Assembly (NCBI RefSeq): GCF_001435975.1
Contig: NZ_AYYR01000013.1
Location: 62,001 to 126,000 of the forward strand
Source: Secundilactobacillus collinoides DSM 20515 = JCM 1123
GTDB taxonomy: Bacteria; Bacillota; Bacilli; Lactobacillales; Lactobacillaceae
DNA length: 64,000 bases
Reading direction: 5' to 3'
The stretch's first letter is position 1. Each line of letters begins with the position of its first letter. Below the pieces are notes generated by a model. The model did not search any database, was not told where the DNA came from, and saw only the letters and a list, made by a program, of their open reading frames with translations. A program made the translations under genes and the position numbers. Shown here one piece after another: positions 61,688-64,000 of the stretch.

Positions 61688-62368
61688 ATGATAAAAATTT
61701 TGGTGGTTGAAGATGACACAGATTTAAATAAAACCGTGTGCGCTTTCCTAATTCGCCACAGCTATACGGCCAGAGGTGCGTTGGATGCCCAAGCCGCTTA
61801 CGACCGGTTGTACGAGGATCAATTTGATTTGATTATTTCCGATATCATGATGCCGGGCATCGACGGGTTTGAGTTTGCCGAAACCGTGCGCAAATTGAAC
61901 ACCAACATTCCCATTATGTTTATGACTGCCCGCGATGATATTGAATCGATGCAGATCGGGTTTAAAATCGGGATCGATGATTATATGGTTAAACCCATTA
62001 ATTTAGACGAAATGATTTTGCGGATTCAGGCACTATTGCGGCGGGCCAAAATTGAATCCAGTAAACGACTGACAACTGGAAAGTTTGTTCTGGACGCTGA
62101 TGAACGAACGGCGACAAACGATGGCGAGGAGATCAGTCTGACCGCGCGGGAGTTTGATATTGTTTTCAAGCTCCTCTCCTACCCTAAAAAAACGTTCACC
62201 CGCGGTCAGCTGATGGATGAATTCTGGAACGCCGATACGGAGACCAGTACCCGCTCCGTTGATGTGTACATGGCAAAAATTCGCGAAAAGCTGCAGACCG
62301 TCTCCGACTTTTCGATTGTGACAGTACGCGGTCTCGGCTATAAGGCGGTGCCCAATGAAACCAACTAA
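61688..62368 (+). CDS. OmpR-family response regulator
   Basis: 226 residues. The receiver domain (1-118) begins KILVVEDDTDLNKTV and has the phosphoacceptor D52 in IISDIMMPGIDGF, with Thr and Lys in FMTARDD and DYMVKPINLDEM. The C-terminal winged helix (about 128-223) has SLTAREFDIVFKLLSYPKKTFTRGQLMDEFW and TRSVDVYMAKIREKL, ending VRGLGYKAV. GAGGTGAC precedes ATG 61688. The kinase gene overlaps its end by 14 bases. The stimulus is unknown; the preceding small membrane-protein genes are candidate targets (inference). Confidence 0.95.
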   Translation: MIKILVVEDDTDLNKTVCAFLIRHSYTARGALDAQAAYDRLYEDQFDLIISDIMMPGIDGFEFAETVRKLNTNIPIMFMTARDDIESMQIGFKIGIDDYMVKPINLDEMILRIQALLRRAKIESSKRLTTGKFVLDADERTATNDGEEISLTAREFDIVFKLLSYPKKTFTRGQLMDEFWNADTETSTRSVDVYMAKIREKLQTVSDFSIVTVRGLGYKAVPNETN

Positions 62369-63491
62369 ACAGCATCAGGTTCAGCACAGTTTATTTGGCA
62401 TTGGCAGCTACCTCATCTATTTTCTGGCCAGCGCACTGGTCGTCACGGTCATCGTTTTGATCGTGTATAAACCGACCCGGCTCGACACAGTTAGTTCACT
62501 GCGGCCGCGGGCAATCATCGCGATGGTGGCGATTCTTGCATTTGCGCTTATTATGACCCTTTCGAATGGTCTGTGGCGCCGCTACACCATCGGCCGCCCC
62601 GTCAAACGGATCCTCGATGCAACTCAGCGGTTAACCGATGGCGATTTTAGCGTCCGCATTGAAACTAAGTCTGGTATCACGGAGCTTGATGAACTGGATG
62701 CGATTATTGATAATTTTAACATTATGGCAACTGAGCTGGGCAGTGTTGAAGCGTTGCAGAGTGATTTTATCGCCAGTGTATCGCACGAGCTTAAAACACC
62801 GCTGGCAGTGATTCAAAACTACGCGACCATTCTGCAGGACCCTGGCCTTTCCCCAGAAGACCGTCAAAATTACGCGATGCGGATTACCAGTGCGACCTCT
62901 CGATTGAGCGTCTTGATTACCAATATCATGAAAATGAATAAGTTAGATAATCAGCAGATCACACCGAAGACGGATAACTTTTTGCTGAATGAACAACTCG
63001 CTGAGGTTCTGGTCAATTATGAGTCGCTGTGGGAAGCAAAGAATCTTGACTTGGATGCTGAGATGGCTGATCTCCACATTACCAGTGATAAGGCACTGCT
63101 GGAATTAGCCTGGAATAATTTGATTACCAACGCAATCAAGTTTACTCGCAACGGCGGTCATTTAAAGGTAACCATGACGCAGCCGACAACGGATCTGGTC
63201 GAGGTGGCCATTTCCGATGACGGCGTTGGGATGACGGACGACGTTAGACACCACATCTTTGATAAGTTCTACCAAGCGGATACTGCCAGGGCCTCACAGG
63301 GCAATGGTTTGGGATTAGCGTTGGTCAAACGGGTCGTTGACCTCTTACAGGGGTCGATTACTGTGACATCAACACCCGATAAAGGCAGTACCTTTCGCGT
63401 GACGCTCCCCGTTACTTATAGTAGAGAGGCAACCAGTCATCCTAACGGTGCAAAACGGCCACTGCTTCGCGCTAAACCCCATGCAAAATAG
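62355..63491 (+). CDS. Sensor histidine kinase
   Basis: 378 residues with two membrane helices (about 17-38 and 49-72), leaving only a short external loop of about 10 residues, so sensing is probably within the membrane. A HAMP domain follows (about 75-125, GRPVKRILDATQRLTDGDFSVRI). The phosphorylated His is H144 in ASVSHELKTPLAVIQNY. The ATPase domain has the N box (ELAWNNLITNAIKF), G1 (ISDDGVGM), F box (IFDKFYQAD) and G2 (GNGLGLALVKRVV). It is the partner of the overlapping response regulator. Confidence 0.95.
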   Translation: MKPTKQHQVQHSLFGIGSYLIYFLASALVVTVIVLIVYKPTRLDTVSSLRPRAIIAMVAILAFALIMTLSNGLWRRYTIGRPVKRILDATQRLTDGDFSVRIETKSGITELDELDAIIDNFNIMATELGSVEALQSDFIASVSHELKTPLAVIQNYATILQDPGLSPEDRQNYAMRITSATSRLSVLITNIMKMNKLDNQQITPKTDNFLLNEQLAEVLVNYESLWEAKNLDLDAEMADLHITSDKALLELAWNNLITNAIKFTRNGGHLKVTMTQPTTDLVEVAISDDGVGMTDDVRHHIFDKFYQADTARASQGNGLGLALVKRVVDLLQGSITVTSTPDKGSTFRVTLPVTYSREATSHPNGAKRPLLRAKPHAK

Positions 63492-63530
63492 CGAGGACCT
63501 TCACCAGCAGAATAGTGGCCAGTGCAACGC

Positions 63531-63573
63531 AAAACAGCCTGCAGTCGAAATGAGTTGACTGCAGGCTGTTTTT
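63531..63573. terminator. Terminator of the two-component operon
   Basis: AAAACAGCCTGCAGTC pairs with GACTGCAGGCTGTTTT around GAAATGAGTT, followed by T. A-rich left flank also allows minus-strand use. Confidence 0.95.
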
Positions 63574-63677
63574 ATTTTGGTTTTGTCTTAGTTTAGTCCC
63601 AGAGTGGTCAATTATTGAGTCATTCAATCATAAGACAGCGCCAATTTTTTACCTCTTTTTTACCGCTTTAGACGAGG

Positions 63678-64000
63678 TCATTGATCGTCAGGCGAAATCA
63701 GGTGATAGTCGATTGCCACTGCGACGGCTTGTGCCGGTGTTGTAACGTTCAGAATGGTGTAAATATCGTCTAGCTCAAAGCTGACAATTTTTTCTGTGGT
63801 CAATAGTGACGCTGCGATTTGCGGGGTCGATTTACCCTGAGCAATCAGTGTTAAGATAGCCAACTGCTGAGAGGATAATTTTTCAAAAAGTGTTTTTTCG
63901 GTCAGATACGCAACCGTTTTTTCGGTCACTTCGTCACTCAGCGCCATATAATAGTCTTCATTGATCACTTTTACGAGTGCCTCAATGATGGTTTGCGAGT
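63678..64000 (-). CDS. LuxR/NarL-type regulator, C-terminal part (cut by window edge)
   Basis: The minus-strand frame is still open at position 64000, so the gene continues to the right. The visible 107 or so residues start SQTIIEALVKVINEDYYMALSDEV, which looks like the linker after a receiver domain, and then hold a GerE helix-turn-helix: LSSQQLAILTLIAQGKSTPQIAASLLTTEKIVSFELDDIYTILNV. The usual second half (TVK-x-H) is replaced by EKIVSFELDDIY, so the recognition helix is atypical. A GTG at 63968 could start a shorter protein but has no ribosome site, so a truncated response regulator is more likely. Confidence 0.75.
   Translation of the reverse strand, partial: SQTIIEALVKVINEDYYMALSDEVTEKTVAYLTEKTLFEKLSSQQLAILTLIAQGKSTPQIAASLLTTEKIVSFELDDIYTILNVTTPAQAVAVAIDYHLISPDDQ

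Noticed and set aside
1-64000. CRISPR arrays, tRNA or rRNA genes, insertion sequences
   Set aside because: No regularly spaced repeats, no tRNA-like cloverleaf, no rRNA sequence and no transposase were recognised; a tRNA could be missed by eye, so a tRNAscan run would be the decisive test.

Overview
The window is chromosomal DNA from a low-to-mid GC lactic acid bacterium, most likely an obligately heterofermentative member of the Lactobacillaceae. Supporting evidence is AGGAGG-type ribosome sites, dense co-oriented operons with Bacillus/Lactobacillus gene order (xerD-ribT-scpA-scpB-rluB, ypbB-recQ-LysM, cmk-rpsA-der-hup, ypmR-ypmS-yozE-rbgA-rnhB-dprA-topA, xerC-hslV-hslU, parE-parC), and the end of dnaE lying directly upstream of pyk with no pfkA between them. 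Loss of pfkA at this locus fits phosphoketolase metabolism. No rRNA, tRNA, insertion sequence or CRISPR array was seen.

Layout. 1-6.8 kb: dnaE end, pyk with a cre-like site, cvfB, then the overlapping xerD-ribT-scpA-scpB-rluB cluster. 6.8-7.7 kb: FMN riboswitch and the riboflavin transporter ribU. 8-15.3 kb: RecQ operon, LysM protein, cmk, rpsA, der, hup. 15.3-15.9 kb: a repeat island with a very long hairpin; a related element lies after topA at 31.5 kb. 15.9-23 kb: TPR protein, YitT, cca-ABCF-thyA-dfrA. 23-31.5 kb: hemolysin III, DegV, SGNH lipase/YpmS, yozE, rbgA, rnhB, dprA, topA. 32-35.5 kb: MazG-like protein and xerC-hslVU behind a CtsR-type operator. 35.6-42.5 kb, mainly minus strand: a heterodimeric ABC exporter with an attenuator-like leader, a zinc alcohol dehydrogenase, an aldose epimerase and plsY. 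42.7-52.7 kb: topoisomerase IV, a LysR regulator, ppaC, glycerate kinase, msrB-msrA and a small membrane protein.

The most informative spot is 52.8-55 kb. A gene-poor 1.1-kb stretch holds a canonical Firmicutes dif site (52930-52957), followed 1 kb later by an XerS-type tyrosine recombinase. The window therefore probably crosses the replication terminus. Genes before dif are mostly on the plus strand, as expected for a fork running left to right; afterwards orientation is mixed. One window thus carries XerC, XerD, their dif site, ScpAB, topoisomerase IV and topoisomerase I, and also a third, XerS-like recombinase that has Gln where the third conserved active-site histidine normally sits.

55.5-64 kb: a glycosyltransferase next to an unusual P-type ATPase, UDP-galactopyranose mutase, three small envelope-type genes (one of 36 codons), a two-component system and the C-terminal half of a LuxR-type regulator cut by the window edge.

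All assignments come from reading the sequence and remembered family features; no database search was run. Start codons were moved from the longest open frame wherever a better ribosome site favoured an internal start (cvfB, ribU, rpsA, hemolysin III, SGNH lipase, rbgA, rnhB, xerC, the second ABC gene, epimerase, plsY, parE, ppaC, msrB, msrA, P-type ATPase).
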